This document shows, in pieces, positions 33,368 to 42,235 of a stretch of DNA of 64,000 bases. The notes under the pieces were generated by a model. The model saw only the letters and a list, made by a program, of their open reading frames with translations. It made no database searches and was not told the DNA's origin. Source of the stretch: Mycolicibacterium sp. GF69 (lineage in GTDB: Bacteria; Actinomycetota; Actinomycetes; Mycobacteriales; Mycobacteriaceae); NCBI RefSeq assembly GCF_003284965.1, contig NZ_QMEW01000001.1:496001-560000 (forward strand), written 5' to 3'. How positions within the stretch are numbered: position 1 is the stretch's first letter; each line of letters starts with the position of its first letter. A program made the translations under genes and the position numbers.

Positions 33368-34112
33368 CCGGAACGTTGGCCTTCAGCGCTGCCAACGCGT
33401 CGGTGCTCAACCGGGCGAGTTCCTCGGCCTCGGCGGAATCGAGTGCAGCCGTGAAGATCTCGGCCATCCTGCGGTTGGTGGCCTGTTCGATCTCGGCGTA
33501 ACGGTTCTTCTTGTCGGCGCCGTCGGCGAACGGTTCGGGCCAGCCGAACATCGTGGTGTACTGATGGCCCTTGTTGAGCATGTGCGCCTCGACCGGCGTG
33601 ATCCCGGAGATGGTGAGTGCGTTGAAATGCACTCCGGCGCGCAGTTCCCGCAACACGAACATCACCTGCAGCGCGCGGGCGGCGGCGTCGTCGGCCAACG
33701 GCATCGAACGCCAGCCGGCGAACAGCGGCAATCCCGCGATCGGCGTCGCGGCGATGATCTTCTCTCCCAACGCGGCGATGCGATCCAGCCCCTCGGCACC
33801 GGCCAGGTACTTACGTCCGAAATCGGCGGTCTGGTCCCAATACAGCTGCGCTGCACCGTTGGCGCCGCGCACCGCAACGCCTTCGTCCCACAGCGCGGCC
33901 AGCGTGGTCGGCTCGAACACCGCGAACACCGAACTGACGGTGCCTCCGGTGGCCTCGCCAAGCACTCCGCCGCGACCGGCTACGTATCCTGCCAACGGAT
34001 TCTGAAAGCCGGCGGCGACGCTTTCGCCGAAGGTCTCCGGATGCAGCATGAACACCGCGACGGCCTGTTCCATCGCCGTGCCGGTGGCCGCGGCCGCTTC
34101 CTCCATGCTCAT
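33363..34112 (-). CDS. SCO6745 family protein (HTH_67-like)
   Basis: A 249-residue helical protein. The segments FQNPLAGYVAGRGGVLGEATGGTVSSVFAVFEPTTLAALWDEG match the SCO6745 family, known mainly in actinobacteria, with an N-terminal helical repeat and central FAVF block. The second half continues VMFVLRELRAGVHFNALTISGITPVEAHMLNKG, which in this family lies near a conserved His. No enzyme activity is known. It lies 48 nt downstream of the HD-domain gene on the same strand, possibly in one operon. Confidence 0.72.
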   Translation of the reverse strand: MSMEEAAAATGTAMEQAVAVFMLHPETFGESVAAGFQNPLAGYVAGRGGVLGEATGGTVSSVFAVFEPTTLAALWDEGVAVRGANGAAQLYWDQTADFGRKYLAGAEGLDRIAALGEKIIAATPIAGLPLFAGWRSMPLADDAAARALQVMFVLRELRAGVHFNALTISGITPVEAHMLNKGHQYTTMFGWPEPFADGADKKNRYAEIEQATNRRMAEIFTAALDSAEAEELARLSTDALAALKANVPG

Positions 34113-34160
34113 CGCTTCGACTCCTTCGCTGTGGGGGTCCGCTCAGCATGCCAGGTAGGC

Positions 34161-34757
34161 TCAGCGACCCGCGGCCGCATGTCCCGACCGGACCAATGCG
34201 TTGGTGGGACGCAAGAAACCGGGCTGCTGCCGCCGGCGGATCGCACGCAGGGTGCCCATCGGGATGACGCGCCGAAAGAAGGCCCCGGCGTCGAAAGTTG
34301 CACGTACTTCTCTGACGTAGTCGCTGGACAGGCCGAAACGGATCAGCCCTTGGCTGACGTCGATCAGATCTGCGCGACGCACGGCTTCCACCAGAGGCGC
34401 GTAGGGGTGGTCGGGGCCGTACCGGAGCAAGCGGTGGTGCTCGGCGACGACGACCGCCAATTCGTCGGACCACGCCTGGCGGCCGGTGCGCTGCAGCCAC
34501 TCGTCCTGGGCCTCGATCGAGGGCACCAGGTAGTCGAGCGTGTCGAATGCGGCCAGGTCGTGAAACGCCGCTGAGATCGCCAGCTTGTCGTCGCGGTCGG
34601 GCACAACCGGACTGAGCGCACGAGCGAAGTCCACGACGCGATAGACGTGGGCCTTATAGGCGTCCCACCCGGCGTCGTCGCCGTGCGCGCGGTGACGGTT
34701 GGCCTCGAGGATCTCCTCGACGAGCGGCAGGCTGCGAGCTATCTCGGGCGTGGTCAT
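34161..34757 (-). CDS. HD domain-containing protein
   Basis: A 198-residue protein with a metal-dependent HD phosphohydrolase core: His in YKAHVYRVVDFARAL (residue about 38), the HD pair in ISAAFHDLAAF, and the second His and Asp in VVAEHHRLL and RRADLIDVS. This is the full ligand set, so hydrolysis of a nucleotide or phosphoester is likely, with unknown substrate. No other domain is attached. Small HD proteins of this length are common in actinobacteria near metabolic genes. Confidence 0.82.
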   Translation of the reverse strand: MTTPEIARSLPLVEEILEANRHRAHGDDAGWDAYKAHVYRVVDFARALSPVVPDRDDKLAISAAFHDLAAFDTLDYLVPSIEAQDEWLQRTGRQAWSDELAVVVAEHHRLLRYGPDHPYAPLVEAVRRADLIDVSQGLIRFGLSSDYVREVRATFDAGAFFRRVIPMGTLRAIRRRQQPGFLRPTNALVRSGHAAAGR

Positions 34758-34847
34758 TGCCCGGACGCTACCCCTCCCCGCCTGGTTACCCGCTTAACTT
34801 TCCCGCCCGTATGCCGGCATCGGATTGGTTGCGCGCGACAGTGAACC

Positions 34848-34874
34848 GGTTCATTCGGACGCCCGAAACGGGTA
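34848..34874 (+). promoter_or_regulatory. weak SigF-like promoter before the pirin gene
   Basis: GGTTC (34848-34852) and GGGTA (34870-34874) are 17 nt apart. The -10 box is perfect, the -35 box has one change from GGTTT. A transcript would start only a few bases before the ATG at 34885. Confidence 0.3.
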
Positions 34875-34884
34875 GAGAAAGACT

Positions 34885-35838
34885 ATGGGAGCGCTGAACG
34901 ACGTCGAAGTCATCACCAGCCGCGAGGTGCCGCTCGGTGGGCCTCGGGCGATGACGGTGCGCCGCACGCTGCCTCAACGGGCCCGCTCCCTGATCGGCGC
35001 GTGGTGTTTCGTCGACCACTACGGTCCCGACGACGTCAGCCGTACCGGCGGTATGGACGTGCCGCCGCATCCACACACCGGCCTGCAAACGGTGAGCTGG
35101 CTTTTCGACGGTGAGATCGAGCACCGCGACACCAGCGGCGTGCACGCGCTGGTCCGCCCCGGCGAACTCAACCTGATGACGGCCGGACACGGCGTTGCGC
35201 ACTCCGAGGTCTCCACCGCCGAAACGCGCACGCTGCACGGCGTTCAACTGTGGACGGTGCTGCCCGAGCACGCTCGACACGGTCCACGCGGTTTCGACCA
35301 TGCGGTGCCCGAGCCGGTCCGCCTTGCCGGCGCCACGGTCAGGGTGCTGCTCGGCAGACTCGCCGGTCACAGTTCACCGGTCACCACGCACAGCCCGTTG
35401 GTCGGTGCCGAGCTGGTTCTCGACCCGCATGCCGAAGTCACCGTCGACGTCGAACCGGGCTACGAGCACGGCGTGCTCGTCGACACCGGACCGGTAGTTC
35501 TCGACGGCACGCGGCTGGCCGCCAGCGAGCTGGGCTATCTGGCGCCCGGAGCGGCCCGGCTGACGTTGGCCAATCCCGAATCCCGGCCAGCACGGGTGAT
35601 GCTGCTCGGCGGGGTGCCGTTCACCGAGCCGGTGTTGATGTGGTGGAACTTCATCGGCCGCAGCCACGAAGAGATCGCCGGCTTTCGGGCGGAGTGGGAA
35701 GCGTCCTCCGCTCGCTTCGGGCAAGTGGAGGGCTACCGCGGCCGCGTGACACGCCTGCCGGCCCCGGAGATGCCCACTGTGCGTCTCAAACCGCGGCTGT
35801 CTCCGCCCGGCAGCGGCGATCCCAGCGCCTGGGGATAG
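34885..35838 (+). CDS. pirin family protein
   Basis: A 317-residue bicupin of the pirin family. The first cupin holds the metal ligands: His in VPPHPHTGLQTVSWLFDGEIEHRD (two His and Glu/His pattern) and the TAGHGVAHSE segment. The second cupin (residues about 150-280) lacks a complete ligand set, as usual. Pirins are Fe(II) proteins, some with quercetin dioxygenase activity, others act as cofactors. The C-terminus is extended by a Pro-rich tail (RLPAPEMPTVRLKPRLSPPG). It is divergent from the HD gene. Confidence 0.9.
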   Translation: MGALNDVEVITSREVPLGGPRAMTVRRTLPQRARSLIGAWCFVDHYGPDDVSRTGGMDVPPHPHTGLQTVSWLFDGEIEHRDTSGVHALVRPGELNLMTAGHGVAHSEVSTAETRTLHGVQLWTVLPEHARHGPRGFDHAVPEPVRLAGATVRVLLGRLAGHSSPVTTHSPLVGAELVLDPHAEVTVDVEPGYEHGVLVDTGPVVLDGTRLAASELGYLAPGAARLTLANPESRPARVMLLGGVPFTEPVLMWWNFIGRSHEEIAGFRAEWEASSARFGQVEGYRGRVTRLPAPEMPTVRLKPRLSPPGSGDPSAWG

Positions 35839-35844
35839 CGGTTG

Positions 35845-35860
35845 CTTCGTCGCGACGAAG
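35845..35860. terminator. 16-bp palindrome between convergent genes
   Basis: CTTCGTCGCGACGAAG is a perfect palindrome 7 nt after the pirin stop and 15 nt before the stop of the convergent lipoprotein gene. As RNA it would form a short hairpin, so a bidirectional terminator is likely. Confidence 0.5.
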
Positions 35861-35874
35861 AATGGGTGGCACGG

Positions 35875-36495
35875 TCAGCGAACGGCTCCGGTCTGCGCGT
35901 CGACGTCTAACTGCACTTCCGAGCCGTCGGGGCGCACGAGTTGCACCTCCCACACCAGCACGCCGTTTTCGGTGTCGATCTCGATCTCCGACACGGTGGC
36001 GTCGGCTTCGCGTTCGGCGGCAGCCTGCACCGCCCGGACCGCGTCGACCTGCGCGTCCTGCACTTTGGTGACATCGTCGCTCGGCGCGCTCGCCTGGTTC
36101 TGCGAGATGACCTGCTTTCCATCCTCGCCAACGAGCACCTTGATCTCGTTGCCGTCGGATGCAACCTTTACCTCAAACACCTTGCGTCCGTTGCGGTTTT
36201 CCACCTCTAAACCGAATGGCCGGCCGTTCGGCACAGCGCGCGCCGCGGAGTTCAGCGCCTCTTGGGCAGCTGCGACCGAGACTGAATCGCCCCCGCCAGG
36301 AGCCGGTGCGGGACCCTGGGCCACGCTGGTGGTTGCAGTCGTGGTTTCAGTTGTGGTGCCGGTTTCGGCCGTCGGGGTCGTCGTCGGTTGCTCCGTCTGC
36401 GAATCATTCGAACAACCGGACAGGACCAAAGCCAAGGCGAGTGTGCCCGCAACCGCCATGCGTCCCGATCGCATCATTGTCATCTCCAATGCCAT
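35875..36495 (-). CDS. PepSY domain lipoprotein
   Basis: A 206-residue secreted protein. The leader (MRSGRMAVAGTLALALVLSGC) ends in the lipobox LSGC. A Thr/Pro/Glu-rich linker (residues about 30-70) is followed by a PepSY-type repeat pair: residues about 75-130 (SVAAAQEALNSAARAVP... VFEVKVASDGNEIKVLVGEDGKQV) and 140-206 (VDAVRAVQAAAEREADATVSEIEIDTENGVLVWEVQLV). PepSY domains often inhibit peptidases or sit in cell-surface regulation. Several Met lie before the leader; an ATG at the third Met (MMRSG) is as likely. Confidence 0.88.
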   Translation of the reverse strand: MALEMTMMRSGRMAVAGTLALALVLSGCSNDSQTEQPTTTPTAETGTTTETTTATTSVAQGPAPAPGGGDSVSVAAAQEALNSAARAVPNGRPFGLEVENRNGRKVFEVKVASDGNEIKVLVGEDGKQVISQNQASAPSDDVTKVQDAQVDAVRAVQAAAEREADATVSEIEIDTENGVLVWEVQLVRPDGSEVQLDVDAQTGAVR

Positions 36496-36704
36496 GTCGT
36501 CGATCTCGACCAGCCGCGGTGATCAGTCCACGGCTGCGGCCCGCCCTACCAGTCGGGGCCGCCTAGACGCTCGGCGTACCCGGCGCGCCCCACAATAAAC
36601 AGGCGACAATGATCCACATTCCGGATCGGCGGGGACTCGATCTACGGCGCTGAGAACCGAATTCCCCGTAGTGTCTGGCGGTAGTGGCTCGAAACGAGGG
36701 ACAC

Positions 36705-36947
36705 ATGACAAATCGAGGCAAGTCAGCACTGCTGATAGTGAGTTTGGCGGTCATCACTGTCGTGTCGACTCCGAGCGCCGACGCTCGCCCCACCTGCCAC
36801 GACACGGGTCACGCGACGATCTGCCAAACCAACGGCAGCGTGTCGATCAAGTCGCGGCCGGCGACGGTGGCACCTCCGGCCAACGAGCCGGTGGTTCCGT
36901 GGGGCGGCGTACCCAATCGTGCTCGTCGCCCGGGTATCAGAAATTAG
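36705..36947 (+). CDS. small secreted protein, unknown family
   Basis: An 80-residue protein with a signal peptide (NRGKSALLIVSLAVITVVSTPSADA) and a mature part of about 53 residues with two Cys (CHDTGHATICQTNGS), probably a disulfide loop, followed by a Pro-rich end (ATVAPPANEPVVPWGG). The ATG at 36705 has GAGGG 8 nt before it; the frame starting at 36684 is longer without need. Similar short Cys-pair proteins with Pro-rich tails are common in mycobacterial culture filtrate sets, but no function is known. Confidence 0.7.
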   Translation: MTNRGKSALLIVSLAVITVVSTPSADARPTCHDTGHATICQTNGSVSIKSRPATVAPPANEPVVPWGGVPNRARRPGIRN

Positions 36948-37105
36948 CTGAGGTTTCCGCTGCTCCGGTCTGCCGGTTTCGGTGCCAGACGAGAATCAGG
37001 GCTGTCGGTACTGCTTGCCGAAGCCGAATGTGAATCCCTGCCCGGCACCGGCTGTGCTGGCAACCAGGGTCGCCACTGAACCGTTTACTCAGCGAAGATG
37101 TGAAC

Positions 37106-38641
37106 CTAGCCGGCGACTTCCTCGGTGCTACGGGCCGACGCCGGCACTTGCTTGCGCAGCCTCAGCTTGTTGTAGGTGCTGATCCCGATGACGCCGACGA
37201 GCAGGACATACAGGGTGATCGTGATCGGTGTACTCACCAGCGTCAGCGGGTTGTTCTGCGAGTTGTTCATCGCGGCGCGCAATGATGACTCCGCGAGCGG
37301 GCCGAGAATCACCGCGATCAGGACCGGTGCGAGCGGAATACCGTAGCGGCGCATGACAAATCCGAGCACGCCCAGCAGGATCATGAACACGACATCGATC
37401 ATCGCCGAACTCGCCGCGTACACACCGAAGCAGGCAAACACTGCGATCCCCGCGTAGAGGTACTCCTTGGGGATCGAGAGCAGCCTGGCCCACAGCGGAG
37501 CGAACGGCAGATTCAGGATGAGCAGTACGACCATCCCGATGAACAGGCTGGCGATGAGTGCCCAGACGATGTCGGCACTGCGATCGAACAGCAGCGGACC
37601 CGGCTGCATGCCGTACTGCTGGAATGCGGCCAGCAGCATCGCCGCCGTAGCCGACGTCGGCAACCCCAACGCCAGCAGAGCACCGATCGCGGTGCCTGCC
37701 GTGGCGTTGCCGGCCGCCTCCGGACCAGCGACGCCACGGATCGCACCGTTGCCGAACATCGGCACCTTGAGCCGACGGTCCAGCCGCTTCTCGACACCCA
37801 GGGCAAGAAACGTCGGAACCTCGGCGCCGCCGGCCGGAATGACACCGAACGGCACACCGACGGCGGTGCCGCGCAACCATGCCGGCAATGCCTCCCGGTA
37901 CTCCGCCCTGGAAAGGAACGGGCGCCCCGTCGAGGGTGTGAAGCTGCGATCGTCGGGTCGCCCGATTCGTGAGGCGACGTAGATGACCTCCCCGACGGCG
38001 AGCATCGCAACGGTGATCACGACGATGCTGATTCCGTCGAACAGCGCCACGCTGCCGAAGGTGAACCGCTGAGAACCACTGACCTCGTCGGTGCCGATCA
38101 TCGCCAGCGCCAGGCCTATCAGCAACGCCGCCAAGCCCTTGAGCACCGATTCCGACACCACCGCCGAGGTGGCAAGGAACGCGAAAAGCGCCAGTGCGAA
38201 GTATTCGCCCGGGCCGAACTTCGTCGCCCACTCCGCCAGCGCAGGGGCGAAGAAGACCACCAGGATCGTGGCGACTATACCCCCGATGAACGCGCCGATC
38301 GCCGAGGTCGCCAATGCCTGTGCGCCGCGGCCTCTCCTGGCCATCAGATGACCCTCGATCGACCCGGCGATGGCCGTCGAGTTTCCCGGCGTGTTCATGA
38401 GGATTCCGGCGATCGAGTCGCCGAAGAGGCCACCGAAATAGATTCCTGCGAACATCACCAGCGCAGCCAGCGGATCGAGGGTGAACGTAACGGGCAGCAG
38501 CAACGCGACCGCCATCGCCGAGCCCAACCCGGGCAGCACCCCAACCGCAGTGCCGATGAGGGCGCCGATGAGTACATAGAGAAGGTTCGCCGGAGTGAGC
38601 ACGTCGCCGAATCCGCCGAGCAGTCCGGCCAGTGAGTCCAT
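37106..38641 (-). CDS. tctA: tripartite tricarboxylate transporter, large permease TctA
   Basis: A 511-residue membrane protein with about eleven to twelve helices and the TctA family motifs: IGTAVGVLPGLGSAMAVALLLP near the N-terminus, GGLFGDSIAGILMNTPGNSTAIAG, and GAIRGVAGPEAAGNATAGTA in the second half. TctA is the main permease for citrate-like carboxylates, driven by a cation gradient. The ATG overlaps the tctB stop (ATGA). The order on this strand is tctC-tctB-tctA, one operon. No two-component regulator lies next to it, unlike in many proteobacteria. Confidence 0.93.
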   Translation of the reverse strand: MDSLAGLLGGFGDVLTPANLLYVLIGALIGTAVGVLPGLGSAMAVALLLPVTFTLDPLAALVMFAGIYFGGLFGDSIAGILMNTPGNSTAIAGSIEGHLMARRGRGAQALATSAIGAFIGGIVATILVVFFAPALAEWATKFGPGEYFALALFAFLATSAVVSESVLKGLAALLIGLALAMIGTDEVSGSQRFTFGSVALFDGISIVVITVAMLAVGEVIYVASRIGRPDDRSFTPSTGRPFLSRAEYREALPAWLRGTAVGVPFGVIPAGGAEVPTFLALGVEKRLDRRLKVPMFGNGAIRGVAGPEAAGNATAGTAIGALLALGLPTSATAAMLLAAFQQYGMQPGPLLFDRSADIVWALIASLFIGMVVLLILNLPFAPLWARLLSIPKEYLYAGIAVFACFGVYAASSAMIDVVFMILLGVLGFVMRRYGIPLAPVLIAVILGPLAESSLRAAMNNSQNNPLTLVSTPITITLYVLLVGVIGISTYNKLRLRKQVPASARSTEEVAG

Positions 38642-39186
38642 CAGAACATTCCCATCACGCCGGGAGGCAGGCTCAGGCCGAGCAGGCCGGCGAAAATCAG
38701 CTGCATGACCGACGAAATGGCCAGACCGATGAGCAGATTCGCCACATAACGGGAACTGCCCAGCCCGACCGTCACGCCCCAGAAGACGATTGCTCCGGCG
38801 ATGATCCAACCGGCGGGCATCAGTAGCACCGCGAACGCCACGAACGCCCCGACCGTGATCCCGGTGGATCGCCAGTTGCTGAACAGACTGGCAATCTGCC
38901 GCCCTTCCTCGTCCACGACGGGTTCTGGCACTTCTGGGTTGCGCAGGATCGCCAGGGTGAGGAGCACGGCGATAAGGAAACAAAACCCGGCGGTGATCCA
39001 CGGGAACGCCCTGGGCCCGAACAGTTCCGAGTCATCGGCGACCTCCATGTCGAAGATGCCGTAGACCAGCACGAGCCCGAGCCCCGCCATCAATGCGGGC
39101 ATGATCAGCGCGCTCTTGCCAGCCCAAAACCTCTGCGGCGGTGCAGGTCTGTCCGCGGTGGCCGCGTCGCGGTCGCTTGCCGTCAT
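38641..39186 (-). CDS. tctB: tripartite tricarboxylate transporter, small permease TctB
   Basis: A 181-residue protein with four helices (SALIMPALMAGLGLVLVYGIF, AFPWITAGFCFLIAVLLTLAIL, ITVGAFVAFAVLLMPAGWIIAGAIVF, LLIGLAISSVMQLIFAGLLGL), the usual TctB layout. The ATG at 39186 overlaps the tctC stop by 4 nt, so the longer frame from 39309, which lies inside tctC, is not used. It works with TctA in the membrane. Confidence 0.88.
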   Translation of the reverse strand: MTASDRDAATADRPAPPQRFWAGKSALIMPALMAGLGLVLVYGIFDMEVADDSELFGPRAFPWITAGFCFLIAVLLTLAILRNPEVPEPVVDEEGRQIASLFSNWRSTGITVGAFVAFAVLLMPAGWIIAGAIVFWGVTVGLGSSRYVANLLIGLAISSVMQLIFAGLLGLSLPPGVMGMF

Positions 39187-40190
39187 GTCAGCCCCAGCTC
39201 TTGCAGAATCGTTGCCACCCGCTGCTCTTCCTGCTTGATGAAGCTGCCGAACGCCGCCCCGGCCAGGAAGGTCGGTTTCCAACCGTTCCGCTCGATGACG
39301 TTGCGCCAATGCTCTGTCTCGACCATCTCCGACACGATTTCGATGAGTTCCTGCTGCTCGCTGTCGGTGAGTCCGGCCGGGGCGACGAGGCCGCGCCAGT
39401 TCACCAGGTCGACGGCGGGATAGCCCGCCTCTGCAGCGGTCGGCGCGTCGAGGCCGTCCAACCGTTCCGGCGCGACGACCATCAGTGTCCGCAGCCGCCC
39501 CTCGGCGATCATGTCCCGGAAATCGTTGTATCCGCTGATGCCGACGTTCGGCGTGCCCGGCGCCGTCGACAGCAGGTTGATGGTCAGTTCACCGCCGCCG
39601 GCGTAGGCGGCGTACCGGATCTGCTCTGGGTCTATCCCTGCCTCACGCGCGAGTTGCGCGGCGACCATATGGTCTATCCCGCCGGCCGAGCCGCCGCCGA
39701 TCGGCATCGCCGCCGGATCAGCGCGCCACGCTTCGATCAGCTCGCCGAGCGTTCGGTACGGCGAATCGGCCGGTACCGCAATCACTTCGAAGTCCTCTGC
39801 GAGACGGGCGATGGGCGTCATGTCCGACAGCGCGACGGAAGAGTCGTTGCGGACGATCCCGCCGAGCATGACGGTGCCGGTCACCATCATCGTGGTCGGG
39901 TCACCCCCGAGCCGAGACAGCTGGCTGAGCCCGATCGTTCCGGCGGCGCCGGGCACGTTGACCACTTGGACGTTGTTGACGATGTCGTTCGCGCGCAACG
40001 CTTGCTGAGACTCGCGTGCGACGAGATCCCAACCGCCGCCGGCCGCAGCGGGTGCGACCAGGGTCAGCTTCGCGCGGGCTTCGGCACCGGAGCCGGTGCG
40101 GTTGGCGTTGATACCCGCCGCCACCACCAGAGCGCCGACACAGATCACGGCGAGAATCCACCGGGCGGCCGCCGGAATGCGCAATGGCAT
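39183..40190 (-). CDS. tctC: tripartite tricarboxylate transporter substrate-binding protein TctC
   Basis: A 335-residue exported binding protein of the Bug/TctC family. The leader (ARWILAVICVGALVVAAGINA) is a signal peptide or anchor with no lipobox. Domain motifs are LVAPAAAGGGWDLVARE, VVNVPGAAGTIGL and GGSAGGIDHMVAAQLA. Ligands of this family are carboxylates such as citrate, tartrate or phthalate. The ATG at 40190 has GGAGG just 3 nt upstream (TCGGAGGAATATG). First gene of the operon. The 254 nt upstream (40191-40444) hold no recognised gene or clear operator. Confidence 0.9.
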   Translation of the reverse strand: MPLRIPAAARWILAVICVGALVVAAGINANRTGSGAEARAKLTLVAPAAAGGGWDLVARESQQALRANDIVNNVQVVNVPGAAGTIGLSQLSRLGGDPTTMMVTGTVMLGGIVRNDSSVALSDMTPIARLAEDFEVIAVPADSPYRTLGELIEAWRADPAAMPIGGGSAGGIDHMVAAQLAREAGIDPEQIRYAAYAGGGELTINLLSTAPGTPNVGISGYNDFRDMIAEGRLRTLMVVAPERLDGLDAPTAAEAGYPAVDLVNWRGLVAPAGLTDSEQQELIEIVSEMVETEHWRNVIERNGWKPTFLAGAAFGSFIKQEEQRVATILQELGLT

Positions 40191-40444
40191 ATTCCTCCGA
40201 TCACTGTGTCCACATACTGACCGTTCGTTGTGACCTATGTCGTCCATTTCGGCATCTGCGGGCTGCTGTTCGTGGTTCCGATTGCCACCGGGTTTCCAAC
40301 AGTGGCGTCTGCTGCCAACCGGCCGGCGCTCCGATGGATAGGCCTCCAGGTAGCTGGCAAGCCCCGGAAGCGCCCTCGGCGACAATGCTTTCCGTCCGAG
40401 GCTGGATAGTCATACCGCCAGCCTGCTGTGTCGGCGTTTTCGCG

Positions 40445-40858
40445 CTAGCCGATGGTGTCGGCCGAAGGCCAAGCTCGTGCCAACCGCTCGTCGGTGGTGA
40501 GCAACACCAGATCTGCCGTGTCGGCGAGTTCGACATAGAGCGCATCCGTCAGGCGCAGACTGCCGCGGCGCGCCCAAGCACCAGCAACCAACGGTGCGAG
40601 ATCGTGCCGATTTACCGGTGCCTGCGCCAGCTCATCAAGTCCGGCTTCGACTTGGGCAACTGTTATTACCCCGGCTCGTTGCATGCGCCCCAGTGCCGAT
40701 AACACTTCGGCGTCAAAGTGCGCCGGCGCGTGCATCACCGTGCTGACCAGTCGCGCACGCACCGCGGTGAACCGATCAGGAGTGCGCGCAAGTAGGTCCA
40801 CCATGGCGCTGGCGTCGATGACCACATGCTCCGATACCGAAGCGGAACGCCCGCTCAC
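40445..40858 (-). CDS. vapC: PIN domain toxin (VapC type), second copy
   Basis: A 137-residue PIN domain protein with a full acidic set: D15 in VIDASAMVDLL, E51 in HFDAEVLSALG, D105 in LTDALYVELA and D123 in TTDERLA. The GTG start overlaps the stop of the antitoxin gene (GTGA), so the pair are coupled. It is unrelated in detail to the VapC at 27379, so it is not a recent duplication. Confidence 0.92.
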   Translation of the reverse strand: MSGRSASVSEHVVIDASAMVDLLARTPDRFTAVRARLVSTVMHAPAHFDAEVLSALGRMQRAGVITVAQVEAGLDELAQAPVNRHDLAPLVAGAWARRGSLRLTDALYVELADTADLVLLTTDERLARAWPSADTIG

Positions 40859-41073
40859 GCTCCGAGCTCGTCGCGGGCGGCGTCGAGCGCATCCAGCACG
40901 TCGGCATGCCGAGCGCCAGTGCTTCTGTCCTCCAGCTCATCAAGCCACGCGTTCGTTGCAGAATTTTCCAGCTCGGCGCTGATCGCAGCCTGAGTCAGCG
41001 CCGAGACGTTCAAGCCCCGCGCTCTGGCGCGAGCTGCTAGATCGTCTGGTACATACACGTTCAACCGAGCCAT
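40855..41073 (-). CDS. vapB: VapB-type antitoxin
   Basis: A 72-residue protein. The N-terminal ribbon-helix-helix (MARLNVYVPDDLAARARARG, then LNVSALTQAAISAEL) resembles VapB antitoxins that begin with a MARLNVYVP-type strand, and the acidic tail (WLDELEDRSTGARHADVLDALDAAR) should bind the toxin. The ATG at 41073 is chosen because TATGTT lies exactly 7 nt upstream with no ribosome site, as in a leaderless gene; the longer frame starts at 41097. Confidence 0.88.
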   Translation of the reverse strand: MARLNVYVPDDLAARARARGLNVSALTQAAISAELENSATNAWLDELEDRSTGARHADVLDALDAARDELGA

Positions 41074-41260
41074 ACACACCAACATACACAATTGCACGGT
41101 GGGCGGGGCTCAGTGACGCCGACACGAATCCGTCAAGAACGCGCGGTCCAAAACCACAACTCGGTCGGAGTCAGCCGCAGGTTCGCCCGCAGCTCTATGG
41201 TTGTTGGCAAGCGAGGGAGGATTCTGCGGTGCACGGAGCATCATCGCTGGAGAGAAGCCC

Positions 41261-41761
41261 ATGAGAGCTGCTGCTGTTGGTCTTTCGACGGTCTTGGCTC
41301 CGTTGTTTTTCGCTTTGGCACCGTCGCCTGCCCTTGCCGAGCCCGAGGCTGAGCCGTGGCCGAGCATCAGGTTCTTCGACCGGCACGATGTCGGTGTTTA
41401 CGCCGTGCAGGGTGCGGACGGCGTCTGGTTCACCGCGCCGACCGGGCAGAACTGCGGCATCTGGGGCCGAGGCAGCTTCGCCTGCCGCGGTGAGATACCC
41501 GGTGCGCCACCGGGCACGCAGGCCGTCGGGTGGGTGACCGGTGACCGGGCCATGCACTACGACTGGTCGGTACCGTTGCGAATGCCGTCGACCCGGGCGC
41601 ATTCCACACTGGCGCCGCGCACCTACGTCGAGCATCAAGGGACGACATGCGCCGTCACAGCCGACGCCGAAACGTACTGCGAGCGGGGGCCGCTGCGGTT
41701 CCTGATCACCAACGCCGGGACGTGGCTGACCCCGCCGTGGATGGACCTGCGCCGGCGGTGA
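41261..41761 (+). CDS. secreted hypothetical protein
   Basis: A 166-residue exported protein. The signal peptide is MRAAAVGLSTVLAPLFFALAPSPALA, cleaved after ALA. The mature part has four Cys in the pattern NCGIWGRGSFACRGEIPGAPPG ... TTCAVTADAETYCERG, which fits two disulfides, and no enzyme motif. The ATG at 41261 has GGAGAG 7-8 nt upstream. The family looks like conserved exported mycobacterial proteins of unknown role. It converges with the mce operon with 6 nt between stops. Confidence 0.75.
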   Translation: MRAAAVGLSTVLAPLFFALAPSPALAEPEAEPWPSIRFFDRHDVGVYAVQGADGVWFTAPTGQNCGIWGRGSFACRGEIPGAPPGTQAVGWVTGDRAMHYDWSVPLRMPSTRAHSTLAPRTYVEHQGTTCAVTADAETYCERGPLRFLITNAGTWLTPPWMDLRRR

Positions 41762-41767
41762 CGACTT

Positions 41768-42235
41768 TCACGGACCGGCGAGTACCGCAACGACCAGTGT
41801 GCGCCCCGTGTCGTGATCGCGGATCACACTGCTGCCGATCGTCTCGTATGAACAGTCGGCCAGCTTCGAATACCCTTGCAGGAGCGCTCCTTTGACCGCC
41901 TCGGCATCCGTGTGACCGTGGCCCTGCAACTGGGTGGCGGTGGCGGCGTCGCTGCCGAGGTCCTTGAGGACGACCAGCGGATCGGCCACCGGCACGTACT
42001 CGGCATCATGGTTGAGGTAGTCGGCGGTCGACCGGTTGGAGATCTCGGCCGCCCGTTCGACGAGCGGGTCATGCCGCAACGCACCGCACGAGCCGCCCGC
42101 CCGCACCGCCGCGATGCCCTGTTCGAGGTCGTCGGCGCGTTCGGCCCCGGCCGGCGGCGCACACAGCAGCACCGCACCCACGCACGCCACCAGCAGCGCG
42201 CGCGCCGCCAGCGGACGTGGTTCAGTCGCAGACAT
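41768..42235 (-). CDS. secreted CAP-like protein at the end of the mce operon
   Basis: A 155-residue exported protein with signal peptide (LLVACVGAVLLCAPPAGA). The mature part resembles short CAP/SCP-like mycobacterial proteins: GGSCGALRHDPLVERAAEISNRSTADYLNHD, then LQGHGHTDAEAVKGALLQGYSKLADCSYETIGSSVIRD with a His, and a Cys pair. Full CAP active-site residues are not evident, so the assignment is moderate. Its ATG lies 13 nt inside the upstream gene, so it is translationally coupled to the mce-associated cassette. Confidence 0.68.
   Translation of the reverse strand: MSATEPRPLAARALLVACVGAVLLCAPPAGAERADDLEQGIAAVRAGGSCGALRHDPLVERAAEISNRSTADYLNHDAEYVPVADPLVVLKDLGSDAATATQLQGHGHTDAEAVKGALLQGYSKLADCSYETIGSSVIRDHDTGRTLVVAVLAGP

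Noticed and set aside
33129-34574. 481-codon plus-strand frame
   Set aside because: Overlaps the MaoC gene end and lies antisense to the SCO6745 and HD genes, both of which have clear family motifs.
37106-39001. 631-codon frame for TctA
   Set aside because: The extra N-terminal part is a shadow of tctB. The ATG at 38641 gives a 511-residue TctA of normal length.
40191-40444. Possible small gene between tctC and vapC
   Set aside because: Frames here lack starts with ribosome sites and show no family; I see nothing else in this gap.
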